Below, piece after piece: positions 1 through 8,453 of a stretch of 64,000 nt of DNA. Positions within the stretch are counted from its first letter, which is position 1. The number at the start of each line of letters is the position of its first letter. This DNA comes from JAJFJD01 sp965228425. GTDB taxonomy: Bacteria; Pseudomonadota; Alphaproteobacteria; UBA8366. The position numbers were made by a program, and so were the translations under genes. The stretch is taken from the NCBI GenBank assembly GCA_965228425.1, contig OZ245815.1, positions 3,038,001 to 3,102,000 on the forward strand. Reading direction: 5' to 3'. Under the pieces are notes generated by a model. The model saw nothing but the letters and a program-made list of their open reading frames with translations. It was not told the origin of the DNA and made no database searches.

Positions 1-40
1 TTTTCACGCCATTAGATTCGTCAATTTCCATAAATATATT

Positions 41-52
41 TGCATATATGCA
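41..52. promoter_or_regulatory. Palindrome upstream of the LysR gene, possible operator
   Basis: A perfect 12-base palindrome (TGCATATATGCA) lies in an A+T-rich leader about 50 bases before the LysR start. LysR-type regulators usually bind interrupted dyads near their own promoter, so this may be an autoregulatory or divergent operator. That role is inferred only from position and symmetry. Confidence 0.25.
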
Positions 53-102
53 CAACATCAGCATAGGGTACATCCGGTGTCACCGATAGGATTGCTCGAT
101 CC

Positions 103-993
103 ATGGACTGGGATGACCTGCGAATCTTCCTCGCCGTTGCACGGGAGGGGTCCTTGTCCGGCGCGGCGCGGACGCTCGGCGTCAATCACTCGACCGTATT
201 TCGCCGGATCAAGGGTTTCGAAGACCGGATCGGCGTGCGCCTGTTCGATCGCATGCCGTCGGGTTACGCATTGACCGTCGCCGGTAGCGAAATGCAGGAA
301 ACGGCCGAACGGGTGGAGCGGGAAGTCGAGGAACTCGACCGCCAAATCGCTGGCCAAGATCTTCGGCTCAGCGGCGACATCGTCGTCACGACCACCGATA
401 CCTTGGCATGCCAATTTCTCGGACCGCACCTGAAGGCCTTTTGCGATGCGTTTCCGGGCATCAACGTGGACCTCGTACTGGACAGCCAGTTCTATAACCT
501 GTCAAAGCGCCAGGCGGACATTGCCATCCGGCCGACACTCTCGCCGCCGGAAACACTGGTCGGCCGGCGCCTCTGTGCGGTGGCGTTTGCCTGTTACGCT
601 GCCCCGTCTTATCTCGCCACCATCGGCCCCGACGTTGATTTAGAGGCCCATCGGTGGCTCGCCCTAGACGAAGGTTTGGCGCATCTCGCGGCCGCCAAAT
701 GGCAACGCGGGATCGAAGGAGCGAACGCCGTTCAGGTCCGGTCCAACAATCTGCTGGGGCTACAGGGGGCGGCCAAGGCAGGGTTGGGAGTCGCCACGCT
801 GCCGTGCTTCATGGGCGATCCGGAGCCCGAATTGGAGCGGGTCACCGCGCCGGATCCGGAGATCGCCTCGGCATTATGGTTGCTGACCCATCAAGACCTG
901 CGGACCACGGCACGCGTGCGCGCGTTCCTGGACTTCATGGCGCAGTCCCTGGCATCCGACATCGATCTCCTGGAAGGCGGCCGCGTCGGCTAG
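103..993 (+). CDS. LysR-family transcriptional regulator
   Basis: A 296-residue protein of normal LysR length. Residues 1-60 form the winged helix-turn-helix, with the typical pattern DLRIFLAVAREGSLSGAAR followed by a recognition helix and LFDR. Residues from about 90 onward fit the periplasmic-binding-like effector domain, including the substrate-lobe segment DFVD-like stretch around the target-binding cleft. The start chosen is the ATG that opens directly into the HTH. The gene faces away from whatever lies left of the window, so its regulatory target could be a divergent gene outside it. Its stop codon shares the four bases CTAG with the convergent lumazine synthase gene. The effector ligand is unknown. 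Confidence 0.93.
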   Translation: MDWDDLRIFLAVAREGSLSGAARTLGVNHSTVFRRIKGFEDRIGVRLFDRMPSGYALTVAGSEMQETAERVEREVEELDRQIAGQDLRLSGDIVVTTTDTLACQFLGPHLKAFCDAFPGINVDLVLDSQFYNLSKRQADIAIRPTLSPPETLVGRRLCAVAFACYAAPSYLATIGPDVDLEAHRWLALDEGLAHLAAAKWQRGIEGANAVQVRSNNLLGLQGAAKAGLGVATLPCFMGDPEPELERVTAPDPEIASALWLLTHQDLRTTARVRAFLDFMAQSLASDIDLLEGGRVG

Positions 994-1499
994 CCCAGCG
1001 CGGCGACCCGAGATCGATTCTCCAGCGTCTGAGCGCAGGCCCGGGCCGCTTCCGCACCCTTCACCTTGAAATGCTCGAAGAAGAATTGCGCATGCTCGCC
1101 ATGCTCATGAAAGTGATGCGGCGTCAGAACCACCGAGAGGATCGGAACTTCCGTTTCCAGTTGAACCTGCATCATGCCGTCGATGACGGATTTGGCGACG
1201 AAGTCATGACGGTAGATGCCCCCGTCCACCACCAGCCCTGCGGCAACGATGATGGAATAGCGGCCGGTTTTTGCGAGCAGCTTGGCTTGAAGCGGGATTT
1301 CCAGGCTTCCCGGGACGTCGACGGTGTCCACCGCACTTTGTCTGACTCCCAGTTCGTCGAGGGTTTCGGTGAAAGAAATATAGGCTTGATCGACGATATC
1401 CTTGTGCCAGCAGGCGCGGATAAAGGCGATCCGGTGCGCCCCGTCGGACGGCGGCGCGGTGCGGTCGTTGGTGTTGTCGGTCGTGAGTATCTGATTCAT
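990..1499 (-). CDS. ribH: 6,7-dimethyl-8-ribityllumazine synthase, RibH2 type
   Basis: This enzyme condenses 5-amino-6-ribitylamino-uracil with 3,4-dihydroxy-2-butanone 4-phosphate to make 6,7-dimethyl-8-ribityllumazine, the penultimate step of riboflavin synthesis. The 169-residue sequence shows an early aromatic residue in ACWHKDIVDQ (Trp31), the phosphate/substrate segment VPGSLEIPL (62-70), and the GGIYRHDF motif with His98 as the probable catalytic base. The His-rich TPHHFHEH segment and overall features resemble the RibH2 (Brucella type II) form rather than the housekeeping RibH1. It stands alone, with no other rib genes beside it, and lies downstream of an FMN riboswitch. AGGG precedes the ATG at a suitable distance. 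Confidence 0.93.
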   Translation of the reverse strand: MNQILTTDNTNDRTAPPSDGAHRIAFIRACWHKDIVDQAYISFTETLDELGVRQSAVDTVDVPGSLEIPLQAKLLAKTGRYSIIVAAGLVVDGGIYRHDFVAKSVIDGMMQVQLETEVPILSVVLTPHHFHEHGEHAQFFFEHFKVKGAEAARACAQTLENRSRVAALG

Positions 1500-1582
1500 G
1501 GTTTTTCCCTACGTATCGAGACCAGAATCAGGGCGTGAAGGACGCGGTGGCCGGCGGTATACGGACCGCAAAGCCGATACTG

Positions 1583-1733
<151 letters not shown>

Positions 1734-1849
1734 CGCGAACGGTCGTCTGAAACCGTCCGCCTAAGCAATATAGGGCGTCGGCAGGGCGCGGGCAAAATCG
1801 TATGATGGCGCTTGGCGCGACGTACTTATAGATCCGTAATGGCGGGCGC

Positions 1850-3235
1850 ATGGCGTTGGATCGAGAGGCTCTCGAGGATATCTACAATCGCGTCCCGATC
1901 TGTCTTCAGAACGGCGCGCTAAGCGCCTATGGCCTGCACACGCGGCTTACACGCTACAACAAGGCCTTCTTCCGCCAACTCCATGCGCTCCGCGCGCGGG
2001 ATACGTGGAGCCCGGAACAGACGACGGCGCATCGCAATGATCGCATCCGCCGTTTCATAAAGCACTGCGCGGATACCGTTCCGTACTATCGGACCCTATT
2101 TCGGGACCTGAAGGTCGACCCCCGAGACATCAAAGGGCTCGATACGCTGCCGCATTTACCCATACTCGATCGCTCGACGGTCCGCGATCGGTGGCAGGAG
2201 TTCATCTCCGACGCGTTTCCCGAATCCGCCCAACAAGTGAAGTTTACCAGCGGCACCTCCGGAGCCGGGCTTCGGTATGTTTCGACGCTCGCCTCGACCC
2301 GCGAGCAATGGGCCGTCTGGTGGCGCTTCCGCTACGCGCATGGAATCGAATTCGGCACCGAATCCGCCATGTTCCGCAGCGCCTTGCTGGTGCCGTTGGA
2401 CCGCGCCGAACCGCCCTTCTGGCGCCGAAATCATGCAGCGAACGAGACATTCTTCAGCGGGAACCATATGAGTCCCCGCTATCTGCCATTTTACATCGAG
2501 GAATTGAACCGCCGCCGGCCACCCTGGATCTATGGGTTTGGATCAACGGTGACGACACTGGCATCGTTCATTCTCGAGAGCGGGCAGGGGCTCGACTACG
2601 CTGTCCGCTGGGTCACCCTGGGGTCCGAACAGGTCTATCCGCATCAAATCGAGAAGATCGAGGCAGCGTTCGGTGTTCGGCCCTTACAGATCTATGGAAT
2701 GACCGAAGCCGTCGCCAACATCTCAGAAGCGCCGGACGGTAACTTATATGTGGACGAGGATTTCGCCGCCGCCGAGTTCCTGCCGACGGAAGACAGGGGG
2801 ACCTGCGATGTCGTCGGAACCAATTTGAGCAATCCGATTTTCCCGCTCGTGCGATATCGCGTCGGCGATCTCGCCGCGCCGACCGGCGATGAAGGGGCCA
2901 ATGGCCGGCGGATCGTATCGCGGCTCGAAGGCCGCAGCGACGATTACATCATACGGCCCGACGGATCGCGCCTCGGGCGGCTCGATGTCCTGTTCCGCCG
3001 CATGGTGAATATCCGCGAAGCGCAGATACTTCAGCAGCGTGCAGGAGAGGTAAGTCTCCGAGTGGTGCGCGGAAAGGACTACACGGCAGCCGACGAAACG
3101 GCTCTGCTGGCGGTTGCGCACAAGCACATCGGAGACGACATGAAAATCTCGGTGGATTATGTCGACGCGATCGAGCGCACGCCGTCCGGAAAACTCCTGC
3201 ATGTCCGCTCGGAATTGGCCGGGGGGCAGCTCTAG
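1850..3235 (+). CDS. PaaK/CapK-like adenylate-forming enzyme (phenylacetate-CoA ligase family)
   Basis: A 461-residue member of the ANL superfamily. It has the phosphate-binding loop FTSGTSGAGL at about residues 132-141, the adenine-contact motif IYGMTEA at 281-287, and a C-terminal domain with the hinge region RYRVGDLA and a late lysine in RTPSGKLL. The family activates carboxylic acids with ATP. PaaK makes phenylacetyl-CoA, whereas CapK-like relatives occur in polysaccharide and other loci, so the substrate is unknown. The N-terminal region (1-100) is typical of CapK-like proteins. It converges on the HpcH aldolase gene, sharing the bases CTAG at the stop codons. No Paa oxygenase genes are nearby. 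Confidence 0.82.
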   Translation: MALDREALEDIYNRVPICLQNGALSAYGLHTRLTRYNKAFFRQLHALRARDTWSPEQTTAHRNDRIRRFIKHCADTVPYYRTLFRDLKVDPRDIKGLDTLPHLPILDRSTVRDRWQEFISDAFPESAQQVKFTSGTSGAGLRYVSTLASTREQWAVWWRFRYAHGIEFGTESAMFRSALLVPLDRAEPPFWRRNHAANETFFSGNHMSPRYLPFYIEELNRRRPPWIYGFGSTVTTLASFILESGQGLDYAVRWVTLGSEQVYPHQIEKIEAAFGVRPLQIYGMTEAVANISEAPDGNLYVDEDFAAAEFLPTEDRGTCDVVGTNLSNPIFPLVRYRVGDLAAPTGDEGANGRRIVSRLEGRSDDYIIRPDGSRLGRLDVLFRRMVNIREAQILQQRAGEVSLRVVRGKDYTAADETALLAVAHKHIGDDMKISVDYVDAIERTPSGKLLHVRSELAGGQL

Positions 3236-3918
3236 GTCCGTTCGGCCTCCGCGGCGAAGACCTCCGCGCCGTATCGTAAGAAGCCGTTCACGTGCTCGTA
3301 GAAAAAGGTGACGCCGAGGGACGCATAGCGCTGAACGTTGTCCCGATCGACCATGATGCCCGGATTGCGGCCGCCCGCCCGGATTCGGGCGATCGTCTCG
3401 TCCATGATGTCCTGCATCGGCGTGCATCGGTAGTCACCGCCATGCCCGAGGCTCTTGGACAGGTCGACGGGGCCGATGAAGTACGCGTCGATCCCCTCCA
3501 ACGCGAGGAGGGCATCCAGGTTATCCAGCGCCTCGCTGCTTTCGATCTGGATGACGAGAACTTTGTCGCCATGATCGTCCGGATAACAGTATTTCACCGC
3601 GTCGATCATGCGCCGCGCCTGGTCCGGCGTGTCGATCCGCGGCACGACGATGCCGTCCACCTTTCGGAACAAGGTCCGCTCGACCAACCATGGCTCCGGT
3701 TGATAGATCCGGACGAGCGACGTCAGTCCGGTCAGGCGGGCGGCCCGCGCCATGTCTTCGACGGCCAGGAAATCGGGCGCCCCCTGTTCGCAATCGATGA
3801 ACACGGCGTGGACGGGCAGGGATCCCAACACCTCGACGAGACTCGGTGACACGTGATCCACATTCACGACGGTCACCGGCTTGCCGGCTGCGAGGCGCAA
3901 CTTCAGCGGATTGCCCAT
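3232..3918 (-). CDS. HpcH/HpaI family aldolase
   Basis: A 228-residue class II pyruvate-dependent aldolase or citrate-lyase-beta-like protein. The TIM-barrel motifs are visible: FIDCEQGAP (acid residue replacing the usual FDWEH context), the metal-binding Glu in VIQIESSEALDNLDAL, and the active-site loop FIGPVDLSKSLG. The family cleaves 4-hydroxy-2-oxo acids to pyruvate and an aldehyde, as in homoprotocatechuate degradation. The gene lies 21 bases downstream of an FAH-family hydrolase on the same strand. The two probably form an operon that handles the lower part of a meta-cleavage-type route. The precise substrate cannot be read from the sequence. Confidence 0.85.
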   Translation of the reverse strand: MGNPLKLRLAAGKPVTVVNVDHVSPSLVEVLGSLPVHAVFIDCEQGAPDFLAVEDMARAARLTGLTSLVRIYQPEPWLVERTLFRKVDGIVVPRIDTPDQARRMIDAVKYCYPDDHGDKVLVIQIESSEALDNLDALLALEGIDAYFIGPVDLSKSLGHGGDYRCTPMQDIMDETIARIRAGGRNPGIMVDRDNVQRYASLGVTFFYEHVNGFLRYGAEVFAAEAERT

Positions 3919-3939
3919 GATCCAGCCAGCGACGCTGCG

Positions 3940-4788
3940 TTATTCGTCGACGATCGGGTTACGGAGCACGCCGACCTGTGAGATTTCGACCTCGATCGTA
4001 TCGCCCGCCTTCATCCAAACCGGTGGCGTTCGGTACGCGCCCACACCGCTGGTCGTGCCGGTGGAGATGACGTCGCCCGGCACCAGTTCGGTGAAGGTAC
4101 TGATGTATTCCACTAGCGTCGGCACGTCGAAGATCAGGTCATCGAGCGTGCCTTGCTGCATGATCTCGCCATTCAGGCGTGTTTGAATGCTCAGGACACT
4201 CGGATCGGGGATTTCATCGGTGGTGACGAGCCAGGGACCGAACCCGCCCGTACCGACGAAATTCTTGCCCGGGAGATATTGTGTGGTATGGCGCTGCCAC
4301 TCGCGAATGCTCCCGTCGTTGTAGCAGGAGTATCCCGCGACATAATCGTAGGCATCCGCCTTCTTCACGTGGCGGCCCGTCTTGCCGACGACGAACGCGA
4401 ACTCGCCTTCGAAATCGAATGTCTCGGACACTTTCGGCCGGATCATGGGCTGGCCATGGCCGACCTGGGTATTGCTGTAGCGCGGGAACAGGCTCGGGAA
4501 CTCGGGCAGCTTGTTGCCACCTTCCGCCGCGTGCGATGCATAGTTGAGACCGACGCAAATGATCTTTTCCGGGTCGGGGATCAACGGCAGAAGGGTGACA
4601 TCATCGAGCGCCGTATCGGCGGCGCGGCCTTCCGCATGGGCGCGTGCCGAGCCCAGCGCGTCATTCGCCAAGATTTGCCGAAGCGTGTCGCCCTTAACGC
4701 CGTCGGCGCGGCCGATATTGATCACGCCATCGCCGTCGACGACACCGACCGTATCGCCTTCGCTGTCGCGGTAACTGACTAGTTTCAT
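3940..4788 (-). CDS. Fumarylacetoacetate hydrolase family protein
   Basis: A 282-residue FAH-fold enzyme. The core begins near residue 76 with ICVGLNYASHAAE. The metal ligands are Glu127 and Glu129 in FDFEGEFAFVVGK and Asp158 in YSCYNDGS, and the C-terminal GDVISTGTTSGVG loop is present. Relatives include 2-oxo-hept-3-ene-dioate isomerases, fumarylpyruvate hydrolases and acylpyruvases, which cleave or isomerise C-C bonds in ring-fission products. It is the first gene of a probable two-gene operon with the HpcH aldolase. GGAGGAC before the ATG supports the start. Confidence 0.88.
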   Translation of the reverse strand: MKLVSYRDSEGDTVGVVDGDGVINIGRADGVKGDTLRQILANDALGSARAHAEGRAADTALDDVTLLPLIPDPEKIICVGLNYASHAAEGGNKLPEFPSLFPRYSNTQVGHGQPMIRPKVSETFDFEGEFAFVVGKTGRHVKKADAYDYVAGYSCYNDGSIREWQRHTTQYLPGKNFVGTGGFGPWLVTTDEIPDPSVLSIQTRLNGEIMQQGTLDDLIFDVPTLVEYISTFTELVPGDVISTGTTSGVGAYRTPPVWMKAGDTIEVEISQVGVLRNPIVDE

Positions 4789-5002
4789 GAATTCGTCCTC
4801 CCTGTGGCCCGCATGATGCCCGAGGACGACCGGGCAGGCAAAGTCCGTCGCCGCGCGGGCAGAAACAATTGAAACAATTCGAGCCGTTTCCAGAAATTAG
4901 CGGGAAACAGCCGGCGCATAGCGTGCCCGTCATTGGCGTGGCGCGGCGGCACTGTTGCCCGGACCGTCCTTGCCTCAATCGTTGTTTCTTGGAGATTCAG
5001 AT

Positions 5003-6085
5003 ATGTGTAATGCGATTGTCCCGGCGGAGGATACGCTGGCGGAACGTATTTTTCATTCGGCCATTCAGTCACTCGAACTTTTCGGCATTTATCTCGGCAA
5101 GCGGCTTGGTCTTTATATCGTTCTAGAGAAGAGCGGCGCGATGACGCCCGGCGACCTCGCACGGGCCGCAGGGCTTAACGAGCGCTATGCCCGTGAATGG
5201 CTCGAGCAGCAAGCCGTCGCCGGTTTCCTGGTTGTCGAGCAAGAACATGCCGATGCCCAGATGCGTCGATACGCTCTGCCCGCGGAGCATGCGGGTGTTT
5301 TGGCCAAGCACGACGATCCGTCGCATGTGGCCCCCTTTGCACAAATGATCGTCGGGATCGCCGCTGCGCTGCCGGAAGTCGTCGACGCGTATCGCACCGG
5401 CAAAGGCGTCGCCTATGAGCGTTACGGCGTCGATTTTCGGGAAGGCCAGGGCGGCATCAATCGCCCGGCGTTCCGCCAGGACCTGGTCAACGACTGGATG
5501 CCCGCCATACCCGATCTGCACGCCTATCTCGACAGCACCGACGGCGCCCGGATCGCTGACGTTGGATGCGGGGAAGGGTGGTCCACGATCGCCCTCGCCA
5601 ATGCGTATCCCAATACGACGGTAATCGGTTACGATCTGGACAAAGCATCCATCGAAGCGGCGACCGGCCATGCGGCTTCTGTTGGATCCAACGCGGTTTT
5701 CCACCATCGCGACGCTGCCGATATGGCCGCCGATGGGCCGTTCGACCTTATCCTGATCCTTGAAAGCCTGCACGACATGTCGCAGCCGACAAAGGCGTTG
5801 TCAGCATTACGGTCTGCATTGACGCCACACGGTTCGATCGTGGTGGTCGACGAGCGGGTTGCCGAGACCTTCACAGCCCCTGGAGATGACGTGGAGCGCA
5901 TGATGTATGGCTGGAGCGTCTCGCACTGTTTACCGGTCGCGATGTCAGATTCCCCGTCGGAAGCGATCGGCACGGCCATCCGGCCGGAGACGGTCCGGAA
6001 TTGTGCGGTGAATGCCGGATTCACGAATGTCGAATTCCTGCCGATCGACAACGACCTGTTTCGTTTCTACCGGCTACGGGCCTAG
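5003..6085 (+). CDS. SAM-dependent methyltransferase with N-terminal winged-helix dimerisation domain
   Basis: A 360-residue class I methyltransferase. The ATG at 5003 is preceded by GGAG with an 8-base gap, so it is preferred over an in-frame ATG at 4955. Residues 1-80 look like a winged-helix dimerisation domain (LYIVLEKSGAMTPGDLARA), as in Rv2258c-like proteins. SAM motif I is IADVGCGEGWSTIALA. Later segments LILESLHDM and SIVVVDERV fit motifs III/IV of small-molecule methyltransferases. The gene is monocistronic and followed by a G+C-rich hairpin. The acceptor substrate is unknown. Confidence 0.85.
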   Translation: MCNAIVPAEDTLAERIFHSAIQSLELFGIYLGKRLGLYIVLEKSGAMTPGDLARAAGLNERYAREWLEQQAVAGFLVVEQEHADAQMRRYALPAEHAGVLAKHDDPSHVAPFAQMIVGIAAALPEVVDAYRTGKGVAYERYGVDFREGQGGINRPAFRQDLVNDWMPAIPDLHAYLDSTDGARIADVGCGEGWSTIALANAYPNTTVIGYDLDKASIEAATGHAASVGSNAVFHHRDAADMAADGPFDLILILESLHDMSQPTKALSALRSALTPHGSIVVVDERVAETFTAPGDDVERMMYGWSVSHCLPVAMSDSPSEAIGTAIRPETVRNCAVNAGFTNVEFLPIDNDLFRFYRLRA

Positions 6086-6098
6086 CTCAAAAATCGAA

Positions 6099-6128
6099 AC
6101 GCCCCGGCCTTACAGGGGACCGGGGCGT
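6099..6128 (+). terminator. G+C-rich hairpin after the methyltransferase gene
   Basis: A 9-bp perfect stem (ACGCCCCGG/CCGGGGCGT) with a 12-base loop starts 13 bases after the stop codon. The following tail ATCATTCTTG has only a weak T-run, so it may be an inefficient intrinsic terminator. Confidence 0.55.
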
Positions 6129-6144
6129 ATCATTCTTGTGCCGG

Positions 6145-6251
6145 TTATCCACAACACCGTTGCGATAGACATTGTGGATATCGGGGAAACCGCGCGATCG
6201 CTTAGAATCCGCGCAAACGATCGCCGATCTTCATTTAAGATCTGTGGATAT
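6145..6251. other. Cluster of three DnaA-box-like motifs
   Basis: The stretch holds TTATCCACA at 6145-6153, which fits the DnaA-box consensus exactly. It also holds two inverted copies of TGTGGATAT at 6173-6181 and 6243-6251, each one mismatch from the complementary consensus. Four GATC tetramers lie between 6195 and 6242. The surroundings are non-coding and include A+T-richer parts. A role as a replication-associated or DnaA-titration site is possible but unproven. Typical alphaproteobacterial oriC neighbours are absent. Confidence 0.35.
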
Positions 6252-6295
6252 CTCCGGGGATATACCGAGCTAGTCACAAGAAAGTCGCCGTGTCG

Positions 6296-6724
6296 CTATT
6301 TAACGACCTCTCGAATTTTCGAACCGGTATCCTGAAGAGCGTCGCCAGCTTTCTTGGCGGCTTCCTTGCTGACTTCTTTCGTTTTTTCGCCAACGGTTTT
6401 CAATGTTTCACCGGCCTTGCTCGTGGCGTCTTTAGATAAGTCGACGGCTTTCTCGCCTGCTTCTTTCAAGGAACCGCCGGCTTTCTTTGCAGCTTCCTTG
6501 CTCGCTTCGAGTGCCTTCTCGCCGGCCTGTTTCAGTGCTTTGCCGGCCTCGGCAGCCGCTTCCTTGGCTTTCTCTCCGGCCGCCTTGAGCGATGCTTGAG
6601 TCGAGGAAACTGATGCGCCGGTCGGATTTGACGCATTGTCCTCGCCGCAGCCGGCAATCATGAGCGATGAGGACAGCGCGATCACGGCGCCGAGCAGTTT
6701 TCGTTTCGGGAATAATTTCCTCAT
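6296..6724 (-). CDS. Repeat-rich lipoprotein with 22-residue amphipathic repeats (LEA/apolipoprotein-like)
   Basis: A 142-residue protein starting at the ATG at 6724, which has AAGGA about 9 bases upstream. Residues 1-26 form a lipoprotein signal ending in the lipobox LMIAGC (Cys26). Residues 64-129 contain three tandem 22-residue units, each beginning LK at Leu64, Leu86 and Leu108, with a partial fourth from Leu130. Each unit is of the type GEKA..SKEAAKKAG, rich in Lys, Ala and Glu, and would form amphipathic helices in 11-residue steps like late-embryogenesis-abundant or apolipoprotein proteins. It probably sits at the outer or inner membrane. A stress or envelope role is inference. Confidence 0.75.
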   Translation of the reverse strand: MRKLFPKRKLLGAVIALSSSLMIAGCGEDNASNPTGASVSSTQASLKAAGEKAKEAAAEAGKALKQAGEKALEASKEAAKKAGGSLKEAGEKAVDLSKDATSKAGETLKTVGEKTKEVSKEAAKKAGDALQDTGSKIREVVK

Positions 6725-6857
6725 AGCGGAGTATCCTTTAGTCCATCGCGCCCGGATATCATAAGCAATTTGCTTTTCCTGCGCATGCGCAACTTGCCTC
6801 GTCAATACGGCGATAAAGCGGCAAGTCGTGTCGAAATCGGGCGATTGGTATCGGGAT

Positions 6858-7172
6858 CTAGGCTGACTTGGCCGGGATCTCGAAGGACACGCCCAATTCG
6901 TCATCGGCACGAAACTGAACGACGCAACGCAGGAAAAGGTCGTGCTCGAGTTCCAAGTCGAAGTTGTCCGGTAGCTTCGGCGCATCGGCCGGACGGAGGC
7001 GCGCGCCTGTGGCGGACAAATCGGCCACGAAGCACCGCATGGTCTCGGACGGTTCGCCGAAATGGATGCGCGTACGCTTCAACGCCTTAACCCGCTTGTG
7101 CCGGCGGCGTTCGTCGCGCTCCCCCTTCAGGACCGAAATGAGGTCGTCTAGTTTTCCCAACGGATCGGACAT
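6858..7172 (-). CDS. PilZ-domain protein (cyclic di-GMP receptor candidate)
   Basis: A 104-residue single-domain protein if started at the ATG at 7172; a TTG at 7220 would add 16 unlikely residues. The N-terminal basic stretch RDERRRHKRVK gives the arginine motif RxxxR, and DLSATGARL supplies the D/NxSxxG motif. These two together are the c-di-GMP-binding signature of PilZ domains. No effector domain is fused. Its partner may be flagellar, exopolysaccharide or other, but nothing nearby identifies it. The upstream A+T-rich 7221-7300 region probably carries the promoter. Confidence 0.85.
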   Translation of the reverse strand: MSDPLGKLDDLISVLKGERDERRRHKRVKALKRTRIHFGEPSETMRCFVADLSATGARLRPADAPKLPDNFDLELEHDLFLRCVVQFRADDELGVSFEIPAKSA

Positions 7173-7336
7173 GGGCGGCACGGTACCGCATGGTCGTTGA
7201 CAAAAATTTAACGGTACCAATTAACCACGGTTGAAAATAAAGCTATTTAATATCAATATCTTGTATCATATTTACCCGACGGTCGCCACGGCCCGGTCCC
7301 GGAAGAGCGGATCGTTGTACCGCAGGGTTTCTGGGA

Positions 7337-8365
7337 TTACACGTTCAGGCCGTAAATCCGAACCGCATTGTCGTGGTAAAGTTTGGCCTTTTCGTCGGCG
7401 GAATAATTCACCGTCAGCCGCTTGAAGGAATTCCACAGCACGTTATAGCTGCAGCTCAGTTTGTCGACGGGGAAATTGGACTCGAACAGGCAACGATCCG
7501 TGCCGAAGTGTTCGATGGTGTATTCGAAATAGGGCCGCGTTGCATCGAGAAGCTCTTCGCTGGTCGGCGGGTTCGGGCGATGTTCCCAACCGAATCCATT
7601 GTAGTCCATGTTCAATCCGCCGAGCTTCGCCATGACATTCTCACACTGCGCGATATCAGCGATATAGCCTTTCCATTCCTCGAAAATTTCGTCCCGGCGG
7701 CCCTCGTAGGGGCCGATCCCCAAGGGGCCGCCAAAGTGATCCAGGATGATCGTGACGTCGGGGCAGGCCTTGGCAAGATCGATCAGTTCCGGCATCTGCG
7801 GGTGATAACACCAGCCTTCCATCGTAAGGTCGCGTTTGACCAATTCCGTGACACCCTCCCGGTATCTCGGATCGAGCAGGGCATGCGGTCCGTAGGGCCA
7901 CCGCCCATTTTTGATCGCGTCGCTTTCTTCCCAAGTTGCGCTGCAGCGGATGCCCCGGAATCGTTCGCCGCCGGCGGCGATGTGGGCGTCGAGCACGTCG
8001 CCGACCGCCGCACCGAGCATCATGTCCGCCGTGCCGATGATTCCGGCAGCGACCCGTTGCGGTCCGTATTCGCCGGACGCGCTCATGGCTGCGATACCGT
8101 TCACGAACTCCGTTTCGCCGACAACGCGTAATTCCTCGGGCCCGTCGGTCTTGTACATTGCGCCGCATTCGATGAAGACCGTCGAAACCACGTTATGTCC
8201 GCTGTTCAAGTCCTCCAGGATTTCGTCCAAAAGATACCGTGGCGACGTGCGTTCATATCGGAAATCCCACAAATGATGGTGCGGGTCGCAAATCGGTAAA
8301 TCCGGCTCGAGGGTTTCTTCGTCGTATTGAGCGAGCCAATCGTGGTTTGTGGCCTTGGCGGGCAT
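7337..8365 (-). CDS. Amidohydrolase family protein (Amidohydro_2)
   Basis: A 342-residue TIM-barrel hydrolase or decarboxylase-like protein. It starts after a short N-terminal tail with the metal motif CDPHHHLWDF (about residues 26-35). It continues with VFIECGAMY and AGIIGTADMMLG, the barrel strand VTIILDHFGG, and the final SNFPVDKLSCSY aspartate-type region. The fold family includes lactonases and decarboxylases acting on aromatic or 2-pyrone acids, as in the LigI/4-sulfomuconolactonase group. The gene diverges from the molybdenum hydroxylase gene, with the two start codons about 90 bases apart. Possible joint function in aromatic breakdown is inference. Confidence 0.86.
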   Translation of the reverse strand: MPAKATNHDWLAQYDEETLEPDLPICDPHHHLWDFRYERTSPRYLLDEILEDLNSGHNVVSTVFIECGAMYKTDGPEELRVVGETEFVNGIAAMSASGEYGPQRVAAGIIGTADMMLGAAVGDVLDAHIAAGGERFRGIRCSATWEESDAIKNGRWPYGPHALLDPRYREGVTELVKRDLTMEGWCYHPQMPELIDLAKACPDVTIILDHFGGPLGIGPYEGRRDEIFEEWKGYIADIAQCENVMAKLGGLNMDYNGFGWEHRPNPPTSEELLDATRPYFEYTIEHFGTDRCLFESNFPVDKLSCSYNVLWNSFKRLTVNYSADEKAKLYHDNAVRIYGLNV

Positions 8366-8453
8366 GGCGAACCTTTCCGGATCGGGTGACGGTTGCAGGC
8401 GGATGCCTCACCGATGTTACGATAGGCAAAACAATAAAGTTGAAGGACCGAGC

